A stretch of DNA of 64,000 nucleotides from Paenibacillus psychroresistens (GCF_009728935.1 NZ_CP034235.1:466501-530500); one strand, 5' to 3'. Numbered from the stretch's first letter, positions 53,930 to 63,607 are shown. Numbers and translations: made by a program. The notes: a model not told the origin generated them from the sequence alone.

Positions 53930-53976
53930 GTAAGCGTAAAACAGCCCCCACCTTGCACAAGTACAAAGGACGGGGA

Positions 53977-55560
53977 CTAAGTGGTTTTCTTATTGAATAC
54001 ACGACAGGTCAGAGGCAAAGTCTGTGACCAGGGCAATAGCATATCTAAAGCTTTCGTGTCTTTTGGGTCTTCTAAATTGGGGAGTTTCTCAAATAGATAA
54101 GTCAGGTAGATCATTGGATTTAATCCATTCTCTTTAGCCGTTTCGATCATACTATAGATCATGGCACTTGCCTTTGCACCGCGAGGCGTATTGCTGAACA
54201 TCCAGTTTTTTCGACCGATGACAAAGGGCTTAATCGAGCGTTCGCTTCGGTTGTTATCGATCTCTAAGCGACCGTCATTCATGAAAGTCTCGAGCTTCTC
54301 CCATTGGTTTTGGCAATAAATAATTGCCTCCCCGAGTTTACTCTTGGGTAAAACGCGAGATCGCTGTGTACGAAGCCATGCTGAAAAAGCATCCAGAATC
54401 GGGCGACTACGCGCCATTCGAATGGTTGTACGCTCTTCAGGTGTAGAATCCTTAATCTCTCGCTCAATAGCGAAGAGACGGTTGCAGAAATCTAAACCTT
54501 CACTGGCAGTTACAGGAGTGGATCGTTTAGGATCCGGTAATGCCTGCAGGGCCTCATCAAATTTGCGACGGGCGTGAGCCCAGCAACCGACTAAGGTCAC
54601 ATTCATTATCTTGTGGTATCCCGAGTAACCGTCAACATGCAGGTAACCTTTGAAACCCGTTAAAAACTTGCGCGGGTGTTCCCCTGCTCGTGTTGGCTGG
54701 TACTCATAGATAATGATAGGCGGACCTTCGCGCCCGGTACGATAAAGCCAAAGATAAGACTGGCTCTCTGCAGATCGACCTGGTTCTCGCAGCACCTGCA
54801 AGGTCGTCTCATCTGCATGTAGAATGTCCTTTTGAAGCAGATGCTCGTGCATGCGTTCAACCAGCAATCGCAACCAAGTATCTGCACCATGGATCATCCA
54901 ATTGGCTAACGTCTGACGGGACAAGGCTACGCCAAGTCGTGCAAACTGCTGCTCCTGACGGTAAAGGGGCATGCTTTCTACATATTTTTGGCTCATGATG
55001 TAAGCCATCATCGAGGAAGAGACTAGGCTTCCCGGATAAACCGGACGTGGCATCGGTGCTGTAACCACAGGTGTCGTGGTCGCCTCGACCTCACAGCGAC
55101 GGCAAGCATAAACGAAACGCACATGCTTCACGAGCTTAATTTCAGCAGGAATAAGCTTCAGTTCTTGGCGCGTTTCAGTGCTCATTTCATGCAAGTTTCC
55201 ACCGCAGTATGAACAAGTTTGTTCTTCTTCGGACAAGCGGTACTCGATCGTCTCTACAGGTAAATTCTCAACCATGGCCTCTCGTTGTCCGCTTTGTTTC
55301 TTGCGGCTGTAGGTAACGGATTCCAACGTTGGTTCTTCTGCAGCGGGATTGGCATCCGACTCGGCTTCGTTAAAGAGATCCAATTGATCCGGATGCGTTC
55401 GTTCACTTGATGCACCGAATTGTTTCTTCTGGCTGAGACGGAATTGCTCCTCGAACCAAGCCAGCTTCGCAGACAGTTCGGCGTTTTGTTTGGCCAGTTT
55501 TATATTTTGTTGTTGTAACTCTTCTATTGTAGGGTGGGACGTATCCGTTGTGGTTTCCAT
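53977..55560 (-). CDS. tnpC: IS66 transposase TnpC, copy 1
   Basis: 527-aa DDE transposase. N-terminal leucine-zipper-like coiled coil ([20 protein letters not shown]), a zinc-binding CSYCGG...CRRCE region (about 113-150), a DDE core with [24 protein letters not shown] and ending [20 protein letters not shown]. Intact. It differs from copy 2 at C-S-Y-C versus C-S-C-C and at TFMND versus AFMKD. Confidence 0.95.
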   Translation of the reverse strand: METTTDTSHPTIEELQQQNIKLAKQNAELSAKLAWFEEQFRLSQKKQFGASSERTHPDQLDLFNEAESDANPAAEEPTLESVTYSRKKQSGQREAMVENLPVETIEYRLSEEEQTCSYCGGNLHEMSTETRQELKLIPAEIKLVKHVRFVYACRRCEVEATTTPVVTAPMPRPVYPGSLVSSSMMAYIMSQKYVESMPLYRQEQQFARLGVALSRQTLANWMIHGADTWLRLLVERMHEHLLQKDILHADETTLQVLREPGRSAESQSYLWLYRTGREGPPIIIYEYQPTRAGEHPRKFLTGFKGYLHVDGYSGYHKIMNVTLVGCWAHARRKFDEALQALPDPKRSTPVTASEGLDFCNRLFAIEREIKDSTPEERTTIRMARSRPILDAFSAWLRTQRSRVLPKSKLGEAIIYCQNQWEKLETFMNDGRLEIDNNRSERSIKPFVIGRKNWMFSNTPRGAKASAMIYSMIETAKENGLNPMIYLTYLFEKLPNLEDPKDTKALDMLLPWSQTLPLTCRVFNKKTT

Positions 55561-55637
55561 ATCTAACTTTTTCGACCTAGCTCACCGTTTTCCTTTCAAC
55601 AATTTTGTCAAAATCTCGAACTTCCTGTTCCTTGAAG

Positions 55638-55991
55638 TTAGATCACGGTGCGTTCGGTAACGGAAGGATGCGCTTGCTGTTGCTCAAGTGAAAGTCCATC
55701 CAAAAGCCAGCGCAATTCACGGTAACCGACGACTAAAGGAGTTGTATTCGAAGAAGGCCAACGAAATGTACCGCGTTCCAGCCGACGATAATAGAGCCAA
55801 AAGCCATTGTGATCCCAATGCAAAATTTTGAGTTTGTCTCGATTGCGATTACAGAATACGAAGAGGCTGGATGAGAAGGGATCCAACTCAAAGCCTTCTT
55901 TAACCAGCACGGTGAGTCCATCAATCGATTTGCGCAGATCTGTATTGCCGCAAGCGAGGTAAACACGTTCGATGCTCGAAGCATTTAGCAT
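55638..55991 (-). CDS. tnpB: IS66 accessory protein TnpB, copy 1
   Basis: 117 aa IS66 Orf2 family: VYLACGNTDLRKSIDGLTVL, LFVFCNRNRDKLKILHWD, GFWLYYRRLERGTF. Needed with TnpA and TnpC for transposition. Its start overlaps the tnpA stop by 7 nt; 77 nt separate it from tnpC. Confidence 0.95.
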   Translation of the reverse strand: MLNASSIERVYLACGNTDLRKSIDGLTVLVKEGFELDPFSSSLFVFCNRNRDKLKILHWDHNGFWLYYRRLERGTFRWPSSNTTPLVVGYRELRWLLDGLSLEQQQAHPSVTERTVI

Positions 55992-56311
55992 GAAGTTAAT
56001 GTGCGTACAAGGTCACGAAGTAGATTGGCGTTAAAGTCTGCTGGAACCTCAATACTTGCAGAGCCAACTCGAACAACGAGGTTGCCCGTTATATCTACTT
56101 TTTGTTTGTTGCTAGCGAGAGTAACCGGCAGCCATTGCGTGGAAGAAGATGAGGAGCTTGGACGTACGGAAATATTCATTTTCTTGAGCCAGTACTTCAA
56201 TTGATGCATACTTTGCGTATGCGTTTTGCACCATGCTGACATTGTAAGTCCACTGGATTTAAAGTCTGCTATTCTTGTTATCCAATCCTGAGTTCGTTGA
56301 TTGCTATCCAT
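55985..56311 (-). CDS. tnpA: IS66 accessory protein TnpA, copy 1
   Basis: 108 aa IS66 Orf1 family with the QDWITRIADFKSSGLTMSAW HTH start and MHQLKYWLKKM helix. AGGAGGTTCTCTT precedes the ATG. First gene of the transposition operon. Confidence 0.92.
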   Translation of the reverse strand: MDSNQRTQDWITRIADFKSSGLTMSAWCKTHTQSMHQLKYWLKKMNISVRPSSSSSSTQWLPVTLASNKQKVDITGNLVVRVGSASIEVPADFNANLLRDLVRTLTSC

Positions 56312-56394
56312 AAGAGAACCTCCTTCATTAAATCTGAGGAAGATTATCTCATAGAAAAATTCATATTTTTAGGTGGGGAGTATTTTACGCTTAC

Positions 56395-56446
56395 ATAACT
56401 CAAAAAATTTGTTCGGAAATTAATGGGCAGGATACTTCAGTTGTAA
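56395..56446. repeat. Right 52-bp direct repeat flanking IS66 copy 1
   Basis: Identical to 53878-53929 and directly abutting the IS end. The original unrepeated sequence (CTTCAGTTGTAATTATTTAG) continues to the right. Confidence 0.9.
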
Positions 56447-56897
56447 TTATTTAGTACCAATTAATGAAAAGACGGTTGAAGTACAATAAATAGTATAAAA
56501 CGATTTGAGAATAAGGTTTAACAAGTTGATGTAGGGAGAAAATAAATGAATGATTACTATGGGCAACTATGTACGAAAATGTATGAAAGCAGTAAATCTT
56601 ATGCAGAAGGAATAGAGCTTGATTTTTATCTTACCTTTGTTAAGAATGATCAAATGAAAGTGTTGGAACCGATGTGTGGAAACGGTAGAATGCTTATCCC
56701 TTTTATGGAAAAAGGCATTAGTATTGAAGGGTTTGATATCTCAGAGGAGATGCTTAAGGTATGTATGGAAAAAGGGGCGAGACTCAATCTAAAACCAAAT
56801 ATATACTATGAAAAAATAGAAGAGTACAACGGAATTAATAAATTTGACTTAATTATTATCCCATTTGGTTCGTTTTCACTTTTGACAGATACGTTGG

Positions 56898-56905
56898 TTA
56901 ACAAA
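56898..56905. repeat. 8-bp target-site duplication, left
   Basis: TTAACAAA, repeated at 59371-59378 on the other side of IS66 copy 2; the length normal for IS66. Confidence 0.95.
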
Positions 56906-56952
56906 GTAAGCGTAAAACAGCCCCCACCTTGCACAAGTACAAAGGACGGGGA

Positions 56953-58536
56953 CTAAGTGGTTTTCTTATTGAATACACGACAGGTCAGAGGCAAAGTCTG
57001 TGACCAGGGCAATAGCATATCTAAAGCTTTCGTGTCTTTTGGGTCTTCTAAATTGGGGAGTTTCTCAAATAGATAAGTCAGGTAGATCATTGGATTTAAT
57101 CCATTCTCTTTAGCCGTTTCGATCATACTATAGATCATGGCACTTGCCTTTGCACCGCGAGGCGTATTGCTGAACATCCAGTTTTTTCGACCGATGACAA
57201 AGGGCTTAATCGAGCGTTCGCTTCGGTTGTTATCGATCTCTAAGCGACCGTCTTTCATGAAAGCCTCGAGCTTCTCCCATTGGTTTTGGCAATAAATAAT
57301 TGCCTCCCCGAGTTTACTCTTGGGTAAAACGCGAGATCGCTGTGTACGAAGCCATGCTGAAAAAGCATCCAGAATCGGGCGACTACGCGCCATTCGAATG
57401 GTTGTACGCTCTTCAGGTGTAGAATCCTTAATCTCTCGCTCAATAGCGAAGAGACGGTTGCAGAAATCTAAACCTTCACTGGCAGTTACAGGAGTGGATC
57501 GTTTAGGATCCGGTAATGCCTGCAGGGCCTCATCAAATTTGCGACGGGCGTGAGCCCAGCAACCGACTAAGGTCACATTCATTATCTTGTGGTATCCCGA
57601 GTAACCGTCAACATGCAGGTAACCTTTGAAACCCGTTAAAAACTTGCGCGGGTGTTCCCCTGCTCGTGTTGGCTGGTACTCATAGATAATGATAGGCGGA
57701 CCTTCGCGCCCGGTACGATAAAGCCAAAGATAAGACTGGCTCTCTGCAGATCGACCTGGTTCTCGCAGCACCTGCAAGGTCGTCTCATCTGCATGTAGAA
57801 TGTCCTTTTGAAGCAGATGCTCGTGCATGCGTTCAACCAGCAATCGCAACCAAGTATCTGCACCATGGATCATCCAATTGGCTAACGTCTGACGGGACAA
57901 GGCTACGCCAAGTCGTGCAAACTGCTGCTCCTGACGGTAAAGGGGCATGCTTTCTACATATTTTTGGCTCATGATGTAAGCCATCATCGAGGAAGAGACT
58001 AGGCTTCCCGGATAAACCGGACGTGGCATCGGTGCTGTAACCACAGGTGTCGTGGTCGCCTCGACCTCACAGCGACGGCAAGCATAAACGAAACGCACAT
58101 GCTTCACGAGCTTAATTTCAGCAGGAATAAGCTTCAGTTCTTGGCGCGTTTCAGTGCTCATTTCATGCAAGTTTCCACCGCAGCATGAACAAGTTTGTTC
58201 TTCTTCGGACAAGCGGTACTCGATCGTCTCTACAGGTAAATTCTCAACCATGGCCTCTCGTTGTCCGCTTTGTTTCTTGCGGCTGTAGGTAACGGATTCC
58301 AACGTTGGTTCTTCTGCAGCGGGATTGGCATCCGACTCGGCTTCGTTAAAGAGATCCAATTGATCCGGATGCGTTCGTTCACTTGATGCACCGAATTGTT
58401 TCTTCTGGCTGAGACGGAATTGCTCCTCGAACCAAGCCAGCTTCGCAGACAGTTCGGCGTTTTGTTTGGCCAGTTTTATATTTTGTTGTTGTAACTCTTC
58501 TATTGTAGGGTGGGACGTATCCGTTGTGGTTTCCAT
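56953..58536 (-). CDS. tnpC: IS66 transposase TnpC, copy 2
   Basis: 527-aa transposase with the same domains as copy 1: coiled coil, zinc region (here CSCCGG) and DDE core. Intact. Confidence 0.95.
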   Translation of the reverse strand: METTTDTSHPTIEELQQQNIKLAKQNAELSAKLAWFEEQFRLSQKKQFGASSERTHPDQLDLFNEAESDANPAAEEPTLESVTYSRKKQSGQREAMVENLPVETIEYRLSEEEQTCSCCGGNLHEMSTETRQELKLIPAEIKLVKHVRFVYACRRCEVEATTTPVVTAPMPRPVYPGSLVSSSMMAYIMSQKYVESMPLYRQEQQFARLGVALSRQTLANWMIHGADTWLRLLVERMHEHLLQKDILHADETTLQVLREPGRSAESQSYLWLYRTGREGPPIIIYEYQPTRAGEHPRKFLTGFKGYLHVDGYSGYHKIMNVTLVGCWAHARRKFDEALQALPDPKRSTPVTASEGLDFCNRLFAIEREIKDSTPEERTTIRMARSRPILDAFSAWLRTQRSRVLPKSKLGEAIIYCQNQWEKLEAFMKDGRLEIDNNRSERSIKPFVIGRKNWMFSNTPRGAKASAMIYSMIETAKENGLNPMIYLTYLFEKLPNLEDPKDTKALDMLLPWSQTLPLTCRVFNKKTT

Positions 58537-58613
58537 ATCTAACTTTTTCGACCTAGCTCACCGTTTTCCTTTCAACAATTTTGTCAAAATCTCGAACTTC
58601 CTGTTCCTTGAAG

Positions 58614-58967
58614 TTAGATCACGGTGCGTTCGGTAACGGAAGGATGCGCTTGCTGTTGCTCAAGTGAAAGTCCATCCAAAAGCCAGCGCAATTCACGGTA
58701 ACCGACGACTAAAGGAGTTGTATTCGAAGAAGGCCAACGAAATGTACCGCGTTCCAGCCGACGGTAATAGAGCCAAAAGCCATTGTGATCCCAATGCAAA
58801 ATTTTGAGTTTGTCTCGATTGCGATTACAGAATACGAAGAGGCTGGATGAGAAGGGATCCAACTCAAAGCCTTCTTTAACCAGCACGGTGAGTCCATCAA
58901 TCGATTTGCGCAGATCTGTATTGCCGCAAGCGAGGTAAACACGTTCGATGCTCGAAGCATTTAGCAT
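58614..58967 (-). CDS. tnpB: IS66 accessory protein TnpB, copy 2
   Basis: 117 aa, protein-identical to copy 1; one silent base change in the gene (GACGGTAATAG for GACGATAATAG, minus-strand sense). Confidence 0.95.
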   Translation of the reverse strand: MLNASSIERVYLACGNTDLRKSIDGLTVLVKEGFELDPFSSSLFVFCNRNRDKLKILHWDHNGFWLYYRRLERGTFRWPSSNTTPLVVGYRELRWLLDGLSLEQQQAHPSVTERTVI

Positions 58968-59287
58968 GAAGTTAATGTGCGTACAAGGTCACGAAGTAGA
59001 TTGGCGTTAAAGTCTGCTGGAACCTCAATACTTGCAGAGCCAACTCGAACAACGAGGTTGCCCGTTATATCTACTTTTTGTTTGTTGCTAGCGAGAGTAA
59101 CCGGCAGCCATTGCGTGGAAGAAGATGAGGAGCTTGGACGTACGGAAATATTCATTTTCTTGAGCCAGTACTTCAATTGATGCATACTTTGCGTATGCGT
59201 TTTGCACCATGCTGACATTGTAAGTCCACTGGATTTAAAGTCTGCTATTCTTGTTATCCAATCCTGAGTTCGTTGATTGCTATCCAT
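58961..59287 (-). CDS. tnpA: IS66 accessory protein TnpA, copy 2
   Basis: 108 aa, protein-identical to copy 1, same 7-nt overlap with tnpB. Confidence 0.92.
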   Translation of the reverse strand: MDSNQRTQDWITRIADFKSSGLTMSAWCKTHTQSMHQLKYWLKKMNISVRPSSSSSSTQWLPVTLASNKQKVDITGNLVVRVGSASIEVPADFNANLLRDLVRTLTSC

Positions 59288-59370
59288 AAGAGAACCTCCT
59301 TCATTAAATCTGAGGAAGATTATCTCATAGAAAAATTCATATTTTTAGGTGGGGAGTATTTTACGCTTAC

Positions 59371-59378
59371 TTAACAAA
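59371..59378. repeat. 8-bp target-site duplication, right
   Basis: TTAACAAA, partner of 56898-56905. Confidence 0.95.
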
Positions 59379-59761
59379 AGTCTCTACAATTTGAAATCAG
59401 CCCTCAAAAGTGAAGGCAAGCTACTATTAACGATTATGTTTAAACACAATGGGATCGAAGTCGAAGCAATTCCTGAATGGGTAGAGTCGGGAAGAGAACA
59501 GTTTGATGATGAATTAATTATTGCATACAAAAAAACTCATTATAACGATGAAGAGAGTATGCTTTATAGCAAGTTGAAGTATCAATCTGTTAAAAATGGG
59601 CAAATAGAAAAAACGGAAATTATGGATTTCCCTCTTCGTCTTTACGAGATAGAAGAATTTAAGAGTACTCTCAAGTCAAATGGGTTTCGAAATATTGTAG
59701 TTCAAGGAGTGAAGGATGGGTATGGAGAAGGTACCTTTTTTCAAGTAATCGAGTGTTCAAT

Positions 59762-60651
59762 ATGATTGAATTATCCAAAGACGAGTACAATCGTGTGCTG
59801 CCACTTCTAAAAAATCTAGCGTTTGAGCCTGTGTTTGCCTATTCCGTAATTGATAATAATCAAGCGGGAAAAGTGTTTGTTGATCATAGTGTTAATCCTG
59901 CTAGCATCCTTATCATCCATTCATATGGACAGTATCTTTTGGCTGGAAATGGTGAGAATAAACGCTTCATGGACGATGTAGTTGAATTTTTGATGAATGA
60001 TCAGAATCATTCAAATTACTATGATCTATTTGCAACAACAACAGAACTGCTATTTCAAATTAGTGGAAGGTTGGCTGGAAGGTCTGTATTATTAAACCGA
60101 TCTTTTTTTACATTCGATCTATCCAAATTCCATGATCTAAAAACTATTAACACATTCCCGATCAATTTGTATTGAAACGAATGGACGGCATCTTGTTTGA
60201 CAAATATCGCAAAGAAATGGACTCTTCTTATGACTCGCTATGGAGTTCTGCACAGCACTTTATGGATCGAGGTTTTGGTTACTGCATTATGATGGATGAT
60301 CATTTTGCTAGTGTTTGCAATGCTTGGTTTGTAGGTGGAGGGTCCGCGGATATTGATATTGTGACGGTGGAGGAGTACCAGAATCAAGGGCTAGCTACAC
60401 TTGCTGGCACAGCTTTTATCGAACATTGTTTGAACAATAATCTAACACCCAATTATAATTGTGATGCTGGTAATCTACGATCGATAAAGTTAGCAACAAA
60501 GTTAGGGTTTGTAAAAAATTATGATCTTCCCATGTTATGGTGGCATCGGGACCAGAATATAATTAGTGATTATTTGAAAAAATACAATTACTCAAGCCTT
60601 TCAAGTGAAGCAAAAGGAAATTGTGTGTTCTTCAGGGATCAGTTATCATAA
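59762..60651 (+). pseudogene. Two-part GNAT acetyltransferase gene with frameshift
   Basis: ATG 59762 overlaps the methyltransferase stop (ATGA). The first frame (137 codons, MIELSKDEYNRVLPLLKNLA...) stops at 60175; sense sequence continues at 60172 in the next frame (KRMDGILFDKYRKEM...) to 60651, with the acetyl-CoA motif EEYQNQGLATLAGTAFIEH and SIKLATKLGF. Together they match the two-domain GNAT proteins of about 270-295 aa, normally one chain. A single lost base near 60171 explains this. If coupling or reinitiation works, two pieces might still be made. Confidence 0.75.
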
Positions 60652-60682
60652 TTCATCTCATTTTAAAGGTGGAAAAAAGAAT

Positions 60683-61432
60683 ATGGACAAAGTAGAGTAT
60701 AAGAACTTTTACGACAAGGTTGGAAAATTAAACGGTTGGGACTTTAGTAAATTACAAGTTGTGTCTGAAGGTGAGCAGTGGGATTTTTACAGTGAAGTAA
60801 CTCAAAGATGTAAGAAGTCTGATTTACTGCTTGACATTGGTACGGGTGGCGGAGAAAAATTGTTAGCTTTCACTGATTCTGCTATATTGCTAGTGGGAAT
60901 TGATCATACGAATGGCATGATACAAACCGCTAATGCTAATTTGCAAAAGGCAATGAAACAAAATGTACGGTTCTTACTAATGGATGCTGAAAAAATTGAA
61001 TTTCCTTCGAGCTTTTTTAATGTGGTATCTTGCCGGCACTCAAGTTTTTATGCAAAAGAGGTAGCAAAAGTCTTGAAGAAAGACGGTGTGTTCCTAACAC
61101 AGCAAGTAAGCGATAACGATAAATTTAACATTAAACAAGCTTTCGGAAGAGGTCAGCAATTCAGACCTGAGCAAGGAACATTGAAAGAGAAATACCTATC
61201 CGAGTTAGCGGAAGCAGGATTTACCGATATTCAGTCCTTTGAATATGATGCGACGGAATATTATAAAACGTATGAAGATCTGGTATTTCTTTTAAAATAC
61301 ACCCCGATAGTTCCTAACTTCGGAGAATTTGATAATGATTTTAGAATACTTCAAAAATTTATTGAGGAAAATCAAACTGAGCAAGGAATACAGACTAATT
61401 CGAAACGATTCATGATAATCGCAAAGAGATAA
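60683..61432 (+). CDS. Class I SAM-dependent methyltransferase
   Basis: 249 aa. SAM-binding motif I LLLDIGTGGGEKLLAF (about 49-64), acidic motif II IDHTNGMIQTA, and motif post-I NVRFLLMDAEKIEFP; later VLKKDGVFLTQQV. Small-molecule methyltransferase of the UbiE/SmtA-like class. Start 60683 has AAAGGTGG upstream; a longer frame begins at 60605 inside the previous gene. It follows the GNAT gene by 31 nt; with the split methyltransferase, three genes once formed one operon. Confidence 0.88.
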   Translation: MDKVEYKNFYDKVGKLNGWDFSKLQVVSEGEQWDFYSEVTQRCKKSDLLLDIGTGGGEKLLAFTDSAILLVGIDHTNGMIQTANANLQKAMKQNVRFLLMDAEKIEFPSSFFNVVSCRHSSFYAKEVAKVLKKDGVFLTQQVSDNDKFNIKQAFGRGQQFRPEQGTLKEKYLSELAEAGFTDIQSFEYDATEYYKTYEDLVFLLKYTPIVPNFGEFDNDFRILQKFIEENQTEQGIQTNSKRFMIIAKR

Positions 61433-61470
61433 TGGGTTGATCCAAACTAGAACTTAACGGCGAACATTCA

Positions 61471-61514
61471 TACCGATGCCTACACCGATGTATAAGTCGG
61501 AGTGGGCATCGGTA
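61471..61514 (+). terminator. Terminator after the methyltransferase gene
   Basis: 10-bp stem TACCGATGCC/GGCATCGGTA with further inner CCGA/TCGG pairing. The T-run is short (TATATTTATG). Confidence 0.7.
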
Positions 61515-61569
61515 TATTTATGTTTTCTATTTCACTTTTCAATCAAGGTACCTAATTTAAAATATTACC

Positions 61570-61598
61570 TTGACAGACATAGTAGTATGTCGTATTAT
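61570..61598 (+). promoter_or_regulatory. Sigma-A promoter with PadR-type operator in the spacer
   Basis: -35 TTGACA (61570-61575), 17-bp spacer, -10 TATTAT (61593-61598). The spacer holds the dyad GACATA-GTAG-TATGTC (61576-61591), like the ATGT/ACAT dyads bound by PadR repressors, lying between the two hexamers. Autorepression by the PadR product 20 bp downstream is inferred. Confidence 0.8.
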
Positions 61599-61618
61599 AC
61601 AAATATGGAGGTGATGAT

Positions 61619-61948
61619 ATGAGCGAGAACAAAATTACATCCGACCTGCTGCGCGGACATACTGATACGATGATTTTACGGCTTTTATCTGAAGCTGACC
61701 GCTATGGATATGAGATTGTCAAGCTGATTGCCGAGCGCTCAGGCGGCGAGTATGAGTTGAAGGAAGCCACGATGTACTCCAGCGTCCGGCGACTTGAGGT
61801 AGACGGCGATATCGAGTGGTATTGGGGCGATGAAACTCAGGGAGGACGGCGCAAGTATTTTAGGATTACTGATAAGGGCAAGGGTGCTTACACCCGCAAC
61901 AAAAGCAACTGGGAGTATTCAAAACGCGTACTAGAAAACCTATTATAA
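61619..61948 (+). CDS. PadR-family transcriptional regulator
   Basis: 109 aa winged-HTH regulator. LRGHTDTMILRLLSEADRYG (H1-H2), YGYEIVKLIAERSGG, and YSSVRRLEVDGDIEWYWG (recognition helix and wing), all PadR signatures, with the C-terminal dimer helix. GGAGGTGATG precedes the ATG. First gene of the operon; it probably represses its own promoter and releases in response to the HAAS partner or a drug. Confidence 0.92.
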   Translation: MSENKITSDLLRGHTDTMILRLLSEADRYGYEIVKLIAERSGGEYELKEATMYSSVRRLEVDGDIEWYWGDETQGGRRKYFRITDKGKGAYTRNKSNWEYSKRVLENLL

Positions 61949-61962
61949 AGGAGAGATTTGAT

Positions 61963-62832
61963 ATGATGAATCCAAAATTAACAAATTATTTGAACGGTGT
62001 TTTCACGCCATACGATGGGGTAAAAAGCGCCACCGAATTAAAGGCCGACCTGCTCACCGATTTGCAGGAGCGGTACCGTGAACTCAAAGCTGAGGGCAAG
62101 GATGATGAAACAGCTTTTGAAATGACTATTGAAAGCATCGGCGACATTGAGCAAACGATACTGGAGGTCGCCAACCTCTCCCGCTCACTGGAGCGGCAGG
62201 TGGTGACAAACTTTAACGCAAGCAACCTGCCAAAGAGCGACTTTGCCGGTGTAATTGCGCGTAAAGGTCAATTTAATGCTAGCGCGTTACGCGGCTCCGA
62301 CTTTTCAGGTGCTGACTTGACCGGCAGTTCGTTTAAGGCCAGCGACGTACGTGAAGCCAATTTTGACGGTGCGAATCTGACTGACTGCATCCTATCCACA
62401 CTTGACCTTGTGAATGCAAGCTTCAATAAATCGATCCTTGTACGCACCAACTTCAGCACGTCGGGGATGGACGGAGCTAAATTCACAGGTGTAAAACTGA
62501 CTGACGTCATATTTAACATGATCGAACTCAGAAAAACAATCTTTGATGGATGTATCTTTGACGGTGTGGACTTCAAATATTGTGATCTGAGCGGGCTGCG
62601 TCTAGACGGGCAAACCTTTATCGGCGTTAAGTTTGACAAGTCAGCATTAAACGATGCTTCGTTTAGAGGTGCTACACTCAAGAATGTGTCTTTTCAGGCG
62701 TATTTTTCATTGACCAATAAGTATTACCGTTCCATCAAGACCATCTGCTTTGACGGCGCATTCATGGATAAACTGACCTATGCTTCGCTTAAAGGCATGG
62801 GCGCCGATTTGTCAAAAGTTACAGTTATATAA
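61963..62832 (+). CDS. HAAS domain plus pentapeptide-repeat protein
   Basis: 289 aa. Residues about 1-70 match the HAAS (HTH-associated alpha-helical signalling) domain (YLNGVFTPYDGVKSATELKA, RYRELKAEGKDDETAFEMTI). This domain typically partners PadR regulators. Residues about 85-240 form a pentapeptide-repeat right-handed beta helix (SGADLTGSSFKASDVREANF, FRGATLKNVSFQ). No membrane segment. 14 nt after the padR gene; AAGGAGAG upstream. The HAAS domain suggests it modulates PadR; the pentapeptide part could bind DNA-mimicking or protein targets. Confidence 0.88.
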   Translation: MMNPKLTNYLNGVFTPYDGVKSATELKADLLTDLQERYRELKAEGKDDETAFEMTIESIGDIEQTILEVANLSRSLERQVVTNFNASNLPKSDFAGVIARKGQFNASALRGSDFSGADLTGSSFKASDVREANFDGANLTDCILSTLDLVNASFNKSILVRTNFSTSGMDGAKFTGVKLTDVIFNMIELRKTIFDGCIFDGVDFKYCDLSGLRLDGQTFIGVKFDKSALNDASFRGATLKNVSFQAYFSLTNKYYRSIKTICFDGAFMDKLTYASLKGMGADLSKVTVI

Positions 62833-62845
62833 GGAGGGGAAAAAT

Positions 62846-63607
62846 ATGAAAAATAATTCGATTCAAGTCATTGGACTACAAAAATCCTACAAGCAGCTTC
62901 AAGTCCTAAAGGGTGTTGATTTCGAGGTGGAAAAGGGCAGTATTTTTGCACTGCTCGGCTCCAACGGGGCGGGTAAGACAACGGTTGTAAAAATCCTCAC
63001 CACGCTGCTCAAACAAGACAGCGGAACCGCCACCGTAAACGGATTCGATGTTGCGTCAAAACCCGAGAATGTGCGGCAGTCGATCAGTTTGACCGGGCAA
63101 TTTGCCGCCGTAGACGAAATATTGACCGGACGGGAAAATCTAATCTTGATTGCCAAGCTACGATACCTCAAAAATCCGCGTCAGGTTGCGGACGACTTGC
63201 TTAAAAGCTTCGGCTTGACAGACGCCGCCGACCGCAGGGTGTCTACTTATTCGGGTGGTATGCGCCGCAGGCTCGACATCGCCTTGAGCCTTGTGGGAAA
63301 ACCGCAGATCATTTTCCTCGACGAGCCGACCACCGGGCTTGACCCCGAGGCACGCATCGAGGTTTGGAAGATTGTTAAGGAGCTTGCTAACGGCGGCACG
63401 ACGGTACTACTAACCACGCAGTATCTGGAGGAGGCCGAGCAGCTTGCCGACCGAATTGCCATTCTGCATGAGGGTAGGATTATCGCCAACGGCACGCTCT
63501 CGGAGCTAAAAAAGCTGTTCCCATCCGCAGAGGTGGAGTATGTGGAAAAACAGCCGACATTGGAGCAGATTTTTCTCGCAATCGTCGGCAAAAAGGAGGG
63601 GAATTAA
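62846..63607 (+). CDS. ABC transporter ATPase, drug-efflux (DrrA-like) type
   Basis: 253 aa ATPase. Walker A GSNGAGKTTV (about 41-50), Q-loop TGQFAAVDE, signature YSGGMRRRLDI, Walker B IIFLDEPTTGLDPEAR, and H-loop region LLTTQYLEEAEQLAD. Similar to DrrA and related exporters of antibiotics. Start 62846 chosen (AAGGAGGGG upstream) over the open frame to 62780. Confidence 0.93.
   Translation: MKNNSIQVIGLQKSYKQLQVLKGVDFEVEKGSIFALLGSNGAGKTTVVKILTTLLKQDSGTATVNGFDVASKPENVRQSISLTGQFAAVDEILTGRENLILIAKLRYLKNPRQVADDLLKSFGLTDAADRRVSTYSGGMRRRLDIALSLVGKPQIIFLDEPTTGLDPEARIEVWKIVKELANGGTTVLLTTQYLEEAEQLADRIAILHEGRIIANGTLSELKKLFPSAEVEYVEKQPTLEQIFLAIVGKKEGN

Larger units (their letters stand above)
53930..56394 (-). 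mobile_element. IS66-family insertion sequence, copy 1 (2465 bp)
   Basis: Bounded by imperfect terminal inverted repeats: left GTAAGCGTAAAACAGCCCCC, right (reverse complement) GTAAGCGTAAAATACTCCCC, both running into ACCT. Holds tnpA, tnpB and tnpC on the minus strand. Differs from copy 2 at only a handful of bases. No 8-bp target duplication at its ends; instead a 52-bp direct repeat. Confidence 0.95.
56906..59370 (-). mobile_element. IS66-family insertion sequence, copy 2 (2465 bp)
   Basis: Same length and terminal inverted repeats as copy 1, flanked by a perfect 8-bp duplication. It lies in opposite orientation to the methyltransferase it interrupts. All three genes are intact, so it is potentially active. 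Confidence 0.96.
56546..59765 (+). pseudogene. Class I SAM methyltransferase gene split by IS66 copy 2
   Basis: N-terminal part 56546-56905 reads MNDYYGQLCTKMYESS..., with SAM-binding motif VLEPMCGNGRMLIPFMEKG. It is cut after ...DTLVNK. The C-terminal part resumes at 59379 (SLYNLKSALKSEGKLLLTIM...) and stops at 59765. Removing the IS plus one TTAACAAA copy restores a single frame of 248 codons, so the gene was intact before insertion. AGGGAG lies upstream of the ATG. Its stop overlaps the next ATG (59762) as ATGA. Confidence 0.92.

Noticed and set aside
54344..54577. Short plus-strand frames inside both IS66 copies
   Set aside because: Antisense shadows of tnpC; identical in both copies because the elements are.
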